From assembly GCF_000590925.1 (NCBI RefSeq), contig NZ_CP004372.1, forward strand, positions 1,407,001 to 1,471,000: DNA of 64,000 nucleotides. The letters run 5' to 3'. The translations under genes and the position numbers were made by a program. Source of the stretch: Roseibacterium elongatum DSM 19469. Its GTDB lineage: Bacteria; Pseudomonadota; Alphaproteobacteria; Rhodobacterales; Rhodobacteraceae. Under the pieces are notes generated by a model. It was given only the letters and a program-made list of their open reading frames with translations. It searched no databases and was not told the origin of the DNA. Below, in pieces: positions 15,985 to 24,772 of this stretch; within the stretch, counting starts at the first letter, position 1; each line of letters opens with the position of its first letter.

Positions 15985-18393
15985 ATGAAATTCACGCTGT
16001 CGTGGTTGAAGGATCACCTCGAAACCGAGGCGTCGGTCGATGAGATCGCCGAGGCGCTGACCGATCTGGGCCTTGAGGTCGAGGGCGTCGAGGATCGCGG
16101 TGCGCGGTTGTCGTCCTTCACGCTCGCCAAGGTCGTTTCGGCCGAGCAGCACCCCGATGCAGACCGCCTGCGCGTCTGCGTGGTCGAGACCGACGAGGGC
16201 GACAAGCAGATCGTTTGCGGGGCCCCCAATGCGCGTGCGGGGATTACCGTCGTGCTGGCCAAGCCGGGCGACTATGTGCCGGGGATCGATGTCACCCTGT
16301 CGGTGGGCAAGATCCGTGGCGTCGAAAGCCACGGCATGATGGCCTCGGAACGTGAGCTGGAACTGAGCGACGAGCATTCCGGCATTATCGAACTGCCCTC
16401 GGGCGAGGTGGGCGAGCGCTTCGTCGACTGGCTGGCCGCCAATGATCCGGCCAAGGTCGACCCGGTGATCGAGATCGCGATCACCCCGAACCGGCAGGAC
16501 GCGCTGGGCGTGCGCGGTATCGCCCGCGACCTGGCCGCGCGGGGGATCGGCAAGCTGAAGCCCTATTCGGTCGACCCGTTGCCGGGGGCGTTTCCGTGCC
16601 CCATCGGCGTGACCATCGACGACGACACGCTGGACGGCGCGCCGCATTTCACCGGCCGCCTGATCCGGGGCGTCAAGAACGGCCCGTCGCCCGCATGGTT
16701 GCAGGATCGTCTGCGCGCCATCGGTCTGCGCCCGATCTCGGCCTTGGTCGATATCACCAATTTCTTCACCTATGACATGAACCGCCCGCTGCACGTGTTC
16801 GACGCGGACAAGGTCAAGGGCGACGTCCGGGTGCACCGCGCCGAGGGTGGCGAGGAGCTGCTGGCCCTGGACGAGCGGACCTATACCTTCGCCAAGGGGC
16901 AGATCATCATATCGGGCGAGGATGGCCCAGAAAGCATCGCCGGCATCATGGGCGGCGAAGAGTCGGGCTGCACCGAAGACACTGTGAACGTGTTCCTCGA
17001 ATCCGCCTATTGGGACCCGATCCAGATCGCCTATACGGGACGTGATCTGAAAATCCACTCCGACGCGCGCTATCGGTTCGAGCGCGGCGTTGACCCAGAT
17101 TACACGCTGCCGGGACTTGAGGCCGCGACGCGCATGATCCTCGACCTGTGTGGCGGTGCGCCGTCCGAGGTGGTCGAGGCCGGCGCCGCGCTGAAAACCG
17201 CGCGCAGCTACCCGCTCGATACCGCGCGCGTCATCAGCCTTGTCGGGATGGAGATCCCCAAGCAAGAGCAGGCGCGCATCCTGACCGATCTGGGCTTTTC
17301 GGCAACGGGCACGGGCGATGTGCTCGAGGTTTGGGTGCCGTCCTGGCGTCGCGACGTACAGGGGGAGGCCGATCTTGTGGAAGAGGTCGCGCGCGTCGCC
17401 TCGCTGACCAAGCTTGAGCCCAAGCCGATGCGCAGGACCAAGCCGGGCGTGCCCGCCCCGGTCCTGACGCCGATGCAACTGCGCGAACGCGCGGCGCGGC
17501 GGACCTGTGCGGCATTGGGCTACAACGAATGCGTCACCTACAGCTTCATCGACCGTGCCTCGGCCGCGCTGTTTGGCGGCGGCACCGATGACGTCATGCT
17601 TGAGAACCCGATCAGTTCGGAAATGAGCCATATGCGCCCGCATCTGCTGCCGGGTCTGTTGCAGGCCGCGGCCCGCAACCAGGCGCGCGGCATGATGGAT
17701 CTGGCCCTGTTCGAGGTCGGACATGCCTTCCAGGGCGGCGAGCCGGGTGAGCAGCATCTGCAGGCCACCGGCCTGTTGGTGGGGCATACCGGCCCGCGTG
17801 ATCCGCATGGCGCGCGTCGCCCGATCGACCTGTTCGACGTCAAGGCCGACGCCGAGGCCGTGCTGTCGGCCATCGGCGCGCCCGCCAAGGCGCAGATCCT
17901 ACGCGGCGGGCCCGATTGGTGGCATCCCGGCCGGCATGGTGTGATCTGTCTGGGCCCGAAAAAGGTGCTGGGCATCTTTGGCGAAGTGCATCCGCGCGTG
18001 CTGTCGGCGATGGACGTGAAGGGCCCCGCGATGGCTTTTACCCTCTTCCCCGCCGAGGTGCCGATGCCGAAATCGCAGGGCGCCAGCCGGGGTGCGGCGG
18101 TCATGCCGGAATACCAGGCGGTCGAACGCGATTTCGCCTTTGTCGTCGACGCCCAGGTCGAGGCGCTGAACCTTATGAATGCCGCCGCCGGGGCCGACAA
18201 GGCCCTGATCGAAGAGGTGCGCGTCTTCGACGAATTCGTCGGCGGCAGCCTTGGCGAGGGCAAGAAATCCATCGCGTTGACGGTGCGGATGCAGCCCACC
18301 AGGGGCACCCTGACCGAGGACGAGATCGAAGCGGTCGGGGCGAAGATCGTCGAAAAGGTCGGCAAGGCCACCGGCGGGACGCTGCGCGGCTGA
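15985..18393 (+). CDS. pheT: Phenylalanyl-tRNA synthetase beta subunit
   Basis: 802-residue subunit of the alpha2-beta2 PheRS. Domains in order: EMAP/OB tRNA-binding fold (about 39-150, HPDADRLRVC), B3/B4 editing domain (about 200-400, DITNFFTYDMNRPLHVFD), B5 domain (about 400-475), catalytic-like core, and the C-terminal FDX-ACB anticodon-binding domain (about 708-801, YQAVERDFAFVVD). It edits mischarged Tyr-tRNA(Phe). AAGGGG precedes the ATG at 15985. Because the META gene on the opposite strand separates it from pheS, it must have its own promoter in 15802-15984. Confidence 0.96.
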   Translation: MKFTLSWLKDHLETEASVDEIAEALTDLGLEVEGVEDRGARLSSFTLAKVVSAEQHPDADRLRVCVVETDEGDKQIVCGAPNARAGITVVLAKPGDYVPGIDVTLSVGKIRGVESHGMMASERELELSDEHSGIIELPSGEVGERFVDWLAANDPAKVDPVIEIAITPNRQDALGVRGIARDLAARGIGKLKPYSVDPLPGAFPCPIGVTIDDDTLDGAPHFTGRLIRGVKNGPSPAWLQDRLRAIGLRPISALVDITNFFTYDMNRPLHVFDADKVKGDVRVHRAEGGEELLALDERTYTFAKGQIIISGEDGPESIAGIMGGEESGCTEDTVNVFLESAYWDPIQIAYTGRDLKIHSDARYRFERGVDPDYTLPGLEAATRMILDLCGGAPSEVVEAGAALKTARSYPLDTARVISLVGMEIPKQEQARILTDLGFSATGTGDVLEVWVPSWRRDVQGEADLVEEVARVASLTKLEPKPMRRTKPGVPAPVLTPMQLRERAARRTCAALGYNECVTYSFIDRASAALFGGGTDDVMLENPISSEMSHMRPHLLPGLLQAAARNQARGMMDLALFEVGHAFQGGEPGEQHLQATGLLVGHTGPRDPHGARRPIDLFDVKADAEAVLSAIGAPAKAQILRGGPDWWHPGRHGVICLGPKKVLGIFGEVHPRVLSAMDVKGPAMAFTLFPAEVPMPKSQGASRGAAVMPEYQAVERDFAFVVDAQVEALNLMNAAAGADKALIEEVRVFDEFVGGSLGEGKKSIALTVRMQPTRGTLTEDEIEAVGAKIVEKVGKATGGTLRG

Positions 18394-18437
18394 GCCAGCG
18401 CGCCGGTCGACAGGGGAAAGCGAAAAGGGAGCGAGAC

Positions 18438-18881
18438 ATGAAAGTATACCTCTCGGGCGAGATCCACACCGATTGGCGCGAACAGATCGTCGAGGGCGCG
18501 AAGGACCTGGATGTGACATTTTCAGGCCCGGTGACCGATCATGCCGCCAGCGATGATTGCGGTGTTGCGATCCTTGGCGACGAGCCGAACAAGTACTGGC
18601 ATGACCACAAGGGCGCGATGGTGAATGCCATCCGCACGCGGCACGGGATCGAGAACGCCGATGTGGTCGTTGTGCGCTTTGGCGAGAAGTACAAGCAGTG
18701 GAACGCGGCCTTTGACGCGGGCTACGCCGCCGCTTTGGGCAAGCCGATGATCGTACTGTCGATGCCCGAGCATCAGCATGCGCTGAAAGAGGTGCATGCC
18801 GCGGCCCTGGCCGTGGCTGAAGAGCCGCGGCAGGTGGTCGAGGTTCTGCGCTACGTCCTGACCGGCAAACTGCCGGGCTGA
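18438..18881 (+). CDS. YtoQ family protein
   Basis: 147 residues, YtoQ family, with a fold related to nucleoside 2-deoxyribosyltransferases. It opens MKVYLSGEIHTDWRE and has the conserved DHAASDDCG, ANADVVVVRFGEKYKQWNAAFDAGYA-type block (here starting at IENADVVVV), and GKPMIVL. The enzymatic activity is not established. It follows pheT by 44 bp with a GGGAG-type ribosome site, so it may share the pheT transcript. Confidence 0.87.
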   Translation: MKVYLSGEIHTDWREQIVEGAKDLDVTFSGPVTDHAASDDCGVAILGDEPNKYWHDHKGAMVNAIRTRHGIENADVVVVRFGEKYKQWNAAFDAGYAAALGKPMIVLSMPEHQHALKEVHAAALAVAEEPRQVVEVLRYVLTGKLPG

Positions 18882-18930
18882 CGCAGGGTTCCGCTTGGCC
18901 GAAGCCCGGTCGCGCGCCAGTGTTGCGAGC

Positions 18931-20535
18931 ATGCAGGCGGATTACGTCATCGTCGGCGGCGGCAGCGCGGGGTGCGTTCTGGCCGCGCGCCTGTCGCAGG
19001 ACCCCAAGATCTCGGTCATCCTTGTCGAGGCCGGGGGCGACGGGCGCGACATCTTTATCCGCGCGCCCGCTTTGGTGGCCACGATGGTGTCGGGCCGCCC
19101 TCGCATCAACAACTGGGCGTATCGGACCGTTCCGCAGCCGCAATTGAACGGGCGGCGCGGGTTTCAGGCGCGCGGCAAGGCCCTTGGCGGATCGTCGGCC
19201 ATCAACGCGATGCTCTATGTCCGAGGGACCCCGGCGGACTACGACCATTGGGCCGATCTTGGCTGCGACGGTTGGGATTGGGACAGTGTCAAACCCCTGT
19301 TTCTGCGCGCCGAACGCTTTCAGGGCGGGGCCGGGCCGCATCATGGGGGTGATGGGCCGTTGCAGGTGCGCGCCCAATCCGCGCCGCGCAAGATCAGCCG
19401 CGCCTTTCTGGACGCGTGCGGGCAATGCCAGATCCCGCGCTGTGATGATTTCAATAACGGCGCGCCCGATGGTGCGGGCCTCTACCACGTGACCCAGTTC
19501 CATGACGGGCCGCAGGTGGGGGAACGCTGCTCGGTCGCGGCGGCCTACCTGTTCCCGGCCATGGGTCGGCCGAACCTGACCGTCCTCACGCGGGCACTGG
19601 TGGAAAAACTGGTGGTCGAGGACGGGCGCGCCACCGGCATCCGCCTGCGCCGCAAGGGCCGGCGCAGCCGCATCCGGGCGCGTCGCGAGGTGATCCTGTC
19701 GGCTGGGGCCTTCGGCTCGCCGCAGCTGTTGATGCTGTCGGGCATCGGCCCCGAGGCGGAATTGCGCGCCCATGGCATTGCGCCGGTTCACCTGTCCGAG
19801 GGTGTCGGAAAGAACCTGCAGGATCATCTCGATCACACGATCTCGTACCGCTCGCTCCGGCGCGATGTCGTCGGTCTCAACCCGCGCGGGTTCGGGCGGT
19901 TGGGCAAGGCCGCGCTCCGATGGCGCAAAACGGGCGAGGGGCTGTTCGCCTCGCCCATGGCCGAGGGCGGGGCCTTCCTGAAATCAGATCCGGGCCTCGA
20001 TCATGCCGATCTGCAGATCCATTTCGTGATCGGCATCGTGGATCAACACATGCGCAAACTGCACGGCGCCGATGGCTTTTCGGCGCATATCTGCGCGCTT
20101 TACCCGCAGTCGCGTGGCGAGGTCGGCCTGACGAGCGCAAAGCCGGGCGCGCCCCCGCGGATCGATCCGAAATTCCTGTCCGACCCGCGCGACCTGGCGG
20201 TGATGGTCAAGGCGGCCCGGCGCCTTGAGGCGATCATGGGGGCCGAGGCGCTCGCGCCGTGGCGGGGCAAGCGGCTTTATCCCAACGATGGCAGCGATGC
20301 CGCGCTCGAGGCCGATATTCGCGCGCGGGCCGACACGATCTATCACCCTGTCGGCACCTGCCGGATGGGCGATGATGCCGAGGCTGTCGTGGCGCCCGAT
20401 CTGCGGCTGAATGGTGTTGACGGGCTGCGCGTTGTCGATGCCTCGGTGATGCCGCGCATCGTCGGGGGCAACACGAACGCGCCGACAGTGATGATCGCGG
20501 AAAAGGCCGCCGACATGATCCGCGCCGGCAGCTGA
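18931..20535 (+). CDS. GMC-family FAD oxidoreductase (choline dehydrogenase-like)
   Basis: 534 residues. The N-terminal FAD fold is [16 protein letters not shown] (residues 6-21), GMC signature 1 is [16 protein letters not shown], and signature 2 is [16 protein letters not shown]. The catalytic His is in [10 protein letters not shown], and the second catalytic position is Asn in GGNTNAP rather than His, as in many GMC enzymes. It would oxidise an alcohol such as choline or a long-chain or polyethylene glycol-type alcohol. No betaine aldehyde dehydrogenase (betB) gene is beside it, so choline is not supported. A TTG at 18895 could add 12 residues. Confidence 0.87.
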   Translation: MQADYVIVGGGSAGCVLAARLSQDPKISVILVEAGGDGRDIFIRAPALVATMVSGRPRINNWAYRTVPQPQLNGRRGFQARGKALGGSSAINAMLYVRGTPADYDHWADLGCDGWDWDSVKPLFLRAERFQGGAGPHHGGDGPLQVRAQSAPRKISRAFLDACGQCQIPRCDDFNNGAPDGAGLYHVTQFHDGPQVGERCSVAAAYLFPAMGRPNLTVLTRALVEKLVVEDGRATGIRLRRKGRRSRIRARREVILSAGAFGSPQLLMLSGIGPEAELRAHGIAPVHLSEGVGKNLQDHLDHTISYRSLRRDVVGLNPRGFGRLGKAALRWRKTGEGLFASPMAEGGAFLKSDPGLDHADLQIHFVIGIVDQHMRKLHGADGFSAHICALYPQSRGEVGLTSAKPGAPPRIDPKFLSDPRDLAVMVKAARRLEAIMGAEALAPWRGKRLYPNDGSDAALEADIRARADTIYHPVGTCRMGDDAEAVVAPDLRLNGVDGLRVVDASVMPRIVGGNTNAPTVMIAEKAADMIRAGS

Positions 20536-20642
20536 GCCCTGTTTTTCTTGCAACTGTTCGATTGCCGGGTGCTACACTCCGTCGCGGGTGGCTCGGGCGA
20601 AGGTCCGGCCACCAGGGAAACGGGCACCAAGGAAACGACCAA

Positions 20643-21077
20643 ATGCTCAACGAGTTCAGGGACTTCATCGCGCGCGGCAATGTCATGGACATGGCCGTGG
20701 GTATCATCATCGGTGCGGCCTTTACCGCGATCGTCACCTCGCTCGTGGGCGACCTCATCAACCCGATCATCGCACTTTTTACCGGCGGTATCGATTTTTC
20801 GGGCTGGTTCTATTCGCTCGATGGCGAAAGCTATGCGTCGCTTTCCGCCGCGCAGGAGGCCGGCGCGCCGGTTTTTGCCATCGGCAATTTCATCATGGCG
20901 GTCATCAATTTCCTGATCGTGGCTTTCGTCGTTTTCATGCTGGTGAAAATGGTGAACCGCATCAAGGAAGCGACCGCGAAAGAGGCTGAGGATGCCGGCA
21001 CCGAGGCCGAGACGCCGAAAGGTCCGACCGAGTTGGAAGTTCTGTTGGAAATCCGCGACGCCTTGAAAACGAACTGA
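20643..21077 (+). CDS. mscL: Large-conductance mechanosensitive channel MscL
   Basis: 144 residues. N-terminal helix [20 protein letters not shown], pore helix TM1 ([21 protein letters not shown]) and TM2 (about 76-98, [21 protein letters not shown]) match MscL. The cytoplasmic helix ends in an acidic tail. The homopentamer releases solutes on hypo-osmotic shock. A single gene, converging with msrQ across a hairpin. Confidence 0.96.
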   Translation: MLNEFRDFIARGNVMDMAVGIIIGAAFTAIVTSLVGDLINPIIALFTGGIDFSGWFYSLDGESYASLSAAQEAGAPVFAIGNFIMAVINFLIVAFVVFMLVKMVNRIKEATAKEAEDAGTEAETPKGPTELEVLLEIRDALKTN

Positions 21078-21096
21078 TGCATCTGGCGTGCAAGAA

Positions 21097-21124
21097 ACAG
21101 GCCCGCCGAAAGCGTCGGGCCTGT
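21097..21124. terminator. Hairpin terminator between convergent mscL and msrQ
   Basis: Perfect 9-bp stem ACAGGCCCG/CGGGCCTGT (21097-21105 with 21116-21124), placed 20 bp after the mscL stop and 20 bp from the msrQ stop. The minus side has a weak TTCTTG tract. Confidence 0.68.
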
Positions 21125-21144
21125 CTCGGGTTCTATCGAGGGCT

Positions 21145-21750
21145 TCAGGCGTTCGCCAGGCGTGGGCCCCGAGGACGCAGGTACCAGTACCAGACGCGAT
21201 AGGTCTCGAGCGCGATAAGAGGCGCGAAATGGACGATCGCGGCGCCCGGATGGCCCCAGTCATGCAATGCGGCCCAGTGCAACAGCGTGAAGGCGGCGGC
21301 GATATAGGTGGTGCGTTGCAGGGTCTTCCAGTGCTTGCCCATCACCTTTTGCGCAGCATCCATTGAGGTGATGGCCAGCGGCACAAAGATCAGGAAGGCG
21401 ATCCAGCCCGCCCAGATATCGGTGCGCTCCAACTCGCCCAGCACGCGGGTCATGCTGCCCTTGTCGATCAGGTAGAACACCGTGTGCAAGGCGGCATAGC
21501 CAAAGGCCGCAACGCCAAGGTAACGGCGGTTCTTGCGCAGCCAGCGCGGGCCGCGCCAGCCCTTGAACAGCAGCATCAGCGGGGTCGCCATCATCGTGAC
21601 GATCAAGAGGCGCGCGGCCCATTCGCCGGTCGGGTGCACGAGGATGTGGATGATGCGCTCATTGCTCGAGGTCATCGCCTCGTAGGTCCAGAGCACCGGG
21701 GGAAGGCTGAGCAAGGCCCAAAGCCAATACGGGGAAAGACGGTTCAACAT
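21145..21750 (-). CDS. msrQ: Protein-methionine-sulfoxide reductase haem-binding subunit MsrQ
   Basis: 201-residue integral membrane cytochrome b of the ferric-reductase-like family. About six hydrophobic helices are visible. Putative haem-ligand histidines lie in RYLGVAAFGYAALHTVFY and FTLLHWAALHDWG. MsrQ passes quinone-pool electrons to the periplasmic molybdoprotein MsrP, which repairs oxidised methionines. msrP, usually adjacent, is not next to it in this window, so its partner is elsewhere or replaced. The start has a GGAG-like site in CCGGAGTTTTCCCG. Confidence 0.88.
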   Translation of the reverse strand: MLNRLSPYWLWALLSLPPVLWTYEAMTSSNERIIHILVHPTGEWAARLLIVTMMATPLMLLFKGWRGPRWLRKNRRYLGVAAFGYAALHTVFYLIDKGSMTRVLGELERTDIWAGWIAFLIFVPLAITSMDAAQKVMGKHWKTLQRTTYIAAAFTLLHWAALHDWGHPGAAIVHFAPLIALETYRVWYWYLRPRGPRLANA

Positions 21751-21824
21751 CGGGAAAACTCCGGCGGGATTCGAGTGGCAATATTCGTCCCACGCATCCG
21801 CCGTAGGGTTCCGTCGCGATCAGG

Positions 21825-22943
21825 TCAATTTTTCACGATCAGGCTGGGCGAGGTCACGTCGATCCCGAGGGCCTTGCCAACCTCGTAATTCGTCAGCCTG
21901 CCCTCGTGGGCGTTCAGGCCCGCCAGCAGATGCAGATCGTCGGCGCAGGCCTGCCGCCAGCCCTTGTCGGCGATGTCCAACAGGAAGGGCATGGTGGCAT
22001 TGCCAAGGGCCTGGGTCGCGGACCGCGCCACCGCGCCCGGCATGTTGGCGACGCAATAATGGATGATGCCGTCCACCTCGTAGATCGGGTCCTGGTGCGT
22101 CGTGGCGTGCGAGGTTTCGAAACACCCGCCCTGATCGATGGCGACATCCACCATGACCGCGCCGTGCTGCATGCTGGCCAGTTGCGCGCGGCTGACCAGC
22201 TTGGGCGCGGCGGCACCGGGGATCAGGACCGCGCCGATGACCATGTCGACTGTCGGCAGGGCCTCGGCCACGGCCTCGGCACTGGCATAGCCGGTGCGAA
22301 ATGTCCCGCGGAACAGGTCATCGAGTTGACGCAGGCGTGGCAGGGACCGGTCGAGGACCGTCACGTCGGCCCCCATCCCGGCGGCGACGCGCGCGGCCTG
22401 GGTGCCGACAACACCGGCGCCGATGACCAGCACGCGGGCGGGCGCGACGCCTGGCACCCCGCCCAACAGAACGCCGCGCCCGCCATTGGCCTTTTGCAGC
22501 GCCCAGGCCCCCATCTGTGGGGCCAGTTTGCCGGCAACCTCGGACATGGGGGCCAGCAGAGGCAGGCCGCCTGTGGGCGCGGTCACGGTCTCGTAGGCGA
22601 TGGCGGTGACGCCGCTGTCCAGCAAATCGCGTGTCTGGTCCGGGTCGGGGGCCAGATGCAGGTAGGTGAACAGGACCTGTCCCGCGCGCAGACGCTGGCG
22701 TTCGATGGCCTGTGGCTCCTTGACCTTGACGATCATCTCGGCGCGGTCGAACACGGCGTCGGCCGTGGCGACGATCTCGGCCCCGACGGCGCGGTAATCC
22801 TCGTCCTCGAACCCGGCGCCTGCCCCGGCGCCCGCCTCGATCAGGACGTGATGGCCGTGGGCGATGGCCTCGTTCGCGGCGGCGGGCGTCAGGCCGACGC
22901 GGTACTCTTGTGGTTTGATCTCTTTCGGGCAACCGATCAGCAT
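21825..22943 (-). CDS. ald: Alanine dehydrogenase
   Basis: 372-residue NAD-dependent enzyme interconverting L-alanine with pyruvate and ammonia. N-terminal [20 protein letters not shown], the Lys in VKVKEPQ, the NAD fold [14 protein letters not shown] and the conserved HxD-type segment [14 protein letters not shown] are all present. A GGGAGG site lies 5 bp before the ATG at 22943; a longer in-frame extension has no support. A Lrp/AsnC regulator is divergently transcribed from the shared 117-bp region, as for aldR-ald in other bacteria, so alanine-responsive control is likely. Confidence 0.95.
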   Translation of the reverse strand: MLIGCPKEIKPQEYRVGLTPAAANEAIAHGHHVLIEAGAGAGAGFEDEDYRAVGAEIVATADAVFDRAEMIVKVKEPQAIERQRLRAGQVLFTYLHLAPDPDQTRDLLDSGVTAIAYETVTAPTGGLPLLAPMSEVAGKLAPQMGAWALQKANGGRGVLLGGVPGVAPARVLVIGAGVVGTQAARVAAGMGADVTVLDRSLPRLRQLDDLFRGTFRTGYASAEAVAEALPTVDMVIGAVLIPGAAAPKLVSRAQLASMQHGAVMVDVAIDQGGCFETSHATTHQDPIYEVDGIIHYCVANMPGAVARSATQALGNATMPFLLDIADKGWRQACADDLHLLAGLNAHEGRLTNYEVGKALGIDVTSPSLIVKN

Positions 22944-23060
22944 GGAAACCTCCCTTTCCGTCTGGATCCCCCCAATCCTGCCGCAAGTTGCGATCACATG
23001 CTTTGAAACCTGCCCCCGGTCTGGCATGTCATTTGCAAGATTTTACCGATGGAGGCGGTG
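22944..23060. promoter_or_regulatory. Divergent ald / Lrp-family regulator control region
   Basis: 117-bp region with both promoters. An 11-bp dyad CGCAA-G-TTGCG lies at 22982-22992, and a further TTTGCAAGA is at 23032-23040. These repeated GCAA/TTGC half-sites are candidate Lrp-type operator elements. This is inference from position; no Lrp consensus was scored. Confidence 0.4.
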
Positions 23061-23543
23061 ATGGCGCAGGAAATCCGCGCATTCCCCGAGCTGGACGATA
23101 TGGACCGTTCGATTCTGCGGGTTCTGCAGCGCGACGGGCGAATGACGCATGCGGAGTTGAGCGAGAAGGTGCATCTGTCGCCCTCGGCCTGCCACAGGCG
23201 GGTGCAACGGCTGGAGGCGGCCGGGGTGATCCGCGATTACGTGGCCCTGTTGCACCCGCGCGCGGTGGGGCGGGTAACGACCGTGTTCGTCGAGATCAGT
23301 TTGCGGGGGCAGTCGGATGAAATCCTGGATGCCTTCGAGAAGGCCGTGGCGCGGGTGCCCGATGTCCTGGAATGTCACCTGATGGCGGGCACGGCGGATT
23401 ACATGCTGAAGGTTGTGGCGCGGGATTCAGAGGATTTCGCGCGCATCCACCGCCAATCGCTGGCGCGGCTACCCGGCGTGGCGCAGATGCAGTCGAGCTT
23501 TGCCCTGAAGACCGTGTTCAAGACCACCGCCTTGCCGGTCTGA
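23061..23543 (+). CDS. Lrp/AsnC-family transcriptional regulator (likely AldR-type)
   Basis: 160 residues. N-terminal winged helix-turn-helix (LDDMDRSILRVLQRDGRM, then LSEKVHLSPSACHRRVQRLE) and a C-terminal RAM/ligand-binding domain (VFVEISLRG, VLECHLMAGTADYMLKV). The ATG at 23061 is chosen because GGAGG ends 5 bp before it; the ATG at 23049 overlaps that site. Divergence from ald makes it the probable alanine-dependent activator of ald. Ligand binding is inferred, not visible. Confidence 0.9.
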   Translation: MAQEIRAFPELDDMDRSILRVLQRDGRMTHAELSEKVHLSPSACHRRVQRLEAAGVIRDYVALLHPRAVGRVTTVFVEISLRGQSDEILDAFEKAVARVPDVLECHLMAGTADYMLKVVARDSEDFARIHRQSLARLPGVAQMQSSFALKTVFKTTALPV

Positions 23544-23578
23544 GCGGGGTTTCGCCGCGCTGACGCGCGTCGACCCGT

Positions 23579-23603
23579 GCGAGGGTGCTGTCTGCCCCCT
23601 CGC
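23579..23603 (+). terminator. Hairpin after the Lrp-family gene
   Basis: Stem GCGAGGG/CCCTCGC (23579-23585 with 23597-23603) with an 11-nt loop, followed by C-rich sequence without a U tract, then the A/T-rich segment ATATTTTAAGGATAAAGATG (23616-23635). Probably a transcription end for the Lrp gene, and it may also serve azlD. Confidence 0.45.
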
Positions 23604-23637
23604 GCTCCCCCGAGCATATTTTAAGGATAAAGATGGG

Positions 23638-23964
23638 TCAGAAAAGCGCGCCGAGGCCGAGGAAGGCGACGATGCCGCTGACGATGGCCCAAAGTGGGCT
23701 TTTCAGGATGTAGCCGACGGCGATCGTGATCGCGGCCGCGCCCAGGCGCGTCGGGTCGGGTTGGCCCCCCGTGGCCTCGGGCCAGACGACAAGCGGCGCG
23801 ACAAGGGCGGGCAGGATGGCCACGGGCGTGTAGCGCAGGTGACGCAGCAACCATTCGGGCAGGGGGCGGTCCCCGATCAGCCCGAGAAAGGAAAACCGGA
23901 TCAGGAACGTGCCCGCCCCGAGCGCGGCGATGATCATCCAGATTTCGGCGTCGCTGAATGTCAT
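23638..23964 (-). CDS. azlD: AzlD family branched-chain amino acid exporter subunit
   Basis: 108 residues with four predicted hydrophobic helices and the AzlD pattern (GAGTFLIRFSFL near residue 16, LRYTPVAILPALVAP about 43-58, VGYILKSPLWAIVSGIVAFL). It forms the small subunit of an AzlCD exporter in the inner membrane, exporting branched-chain amino acids or analogues such as azaleucine. Its start overlaps the azlC stop by 4 bp. Confidence 0.88.
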   Translation of the reverse strand: MTFSDAEIWMIIAALGAGTFLIRFSFLGLIGDRPLPEWLLRHLRYTPVAILPALVAPLVVWPEATGGQPDPTRLGAAAITIAVGYILKSPLWAIVSGIVAFLGLGALF

Positions 23965-24680
23965 TGGAAGGTCCCCGCGCGTGTCATGCGGCGTTCGACC
24001 TCGGCCCCGACGATCATGCCGCCCAGGCCGCCGACCAGCAGCCCGAGGTTCCAGGGCAAACCCGCGGCCAGAAGCGCGAGGATGACGGCGGCCAGAGCGG
24101 CGGCGACATGGGCCATGGTGCGCAGCCCCGGTGCGACCAGGGCGAGGAAGGTGATCGGAACGATGAAGTCGAGGCCCCAGTCCGAGGGAATGGCGCTTCC
24201 GGCGAGGATCCCGCCGAGCGAGGCGAGATACCAGAGCGGGACGATGGGCAGGCAGGCACCGAAGAAAAAGGCGATCTTTTCCGCAAGGGGCGCGGTGGGC
24301 TCATCCTCGTAGCGCTGGACGGCAAGGGCATAGGTCTGATCGACGGTCAGGTAGGCGATCAGGGCGCGTTTCCAGATCGGTGCGGCCCCCAGATGCGGCG
24401 CGAGCGAGGCGGAATACATCGCCATGCGCAGGTTGACGGCCAGCGCCGAGGCGACCGCGACAAAGGCAGGGGCGTTTTCCGTCATCAGTTGCAGGGCGGC
24501 GAATTGCGAGGCCCCGGCGATCACCAGAAAGGAGAACCCCATCACCTGCCACAGGTCGAGGCCGGCCTCGGTGCCGACCACGCCGAAAAGCGCGCCGAAG
24601 GGCACGACGACGATGGTGAAGGGCGCGGCATCGCGGGCGCCGCGCCAGAATGCGGCGCGGGGGGAATTGGCAGATGGCAT
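23961..24680 (-). CDS. azlC: AzlC family branched-chain amino acid permease
   Basis: 239 residues, AzlC family. Typical blocks are FGALFGVVGTEAGL, GASQFAALQL and VNLRMAMYSASLAPHL, with about seven membrane segments. The ATG at 24680 is taken instead of upstream starts because it begins just before the conserved ARDAAPFTIVVVPFG region. It is translationally coupled to azlD (4-bp overlap). Divergent from the mobA fusion gene across about 90 bp. Confidence 0.88.
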   Translation of the reverse strand: MPSANSPRAAFWRGARDAAPFTIVVVPFGALFGVVGTEAGLDLWQVMGFSFLVIAGASQFAALQLMTENAPAFVAVASALAVNLRMAMYSASLAPHLGAAPIWKRALIAYLTVDQTYALAVQRYEDEPTAPLAEKIAFFFGACLPIVPLWYLASLGGILAGSAIPSDWGLDFIVPITFLALVAPGLRTMAHVAAALAAVILALLAAGLPWNLGLLVGGLGGMIVGAEVERRMTRAGTFQ

Positions 24681-24772
24681 GGCGTGGTCTACCCCTGTGT
24701 TTCCGGGCGGGGTAGACCGGCGCGGCGCGGGATGCAAACGCGCAATGGTGATGGGGGGAATGACGGGGTGTC

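Noticed and set aside
15850..19836. Very long minus-strand open frames (up to about 650 codons) opposite pheT and the GMC oxidoreductase gene
   Set aside because: They lie antisense to strongly conserved genes, have Arg/Gly/His-rich composition typical of shadows in GC-rich DNA, and show no family motif.
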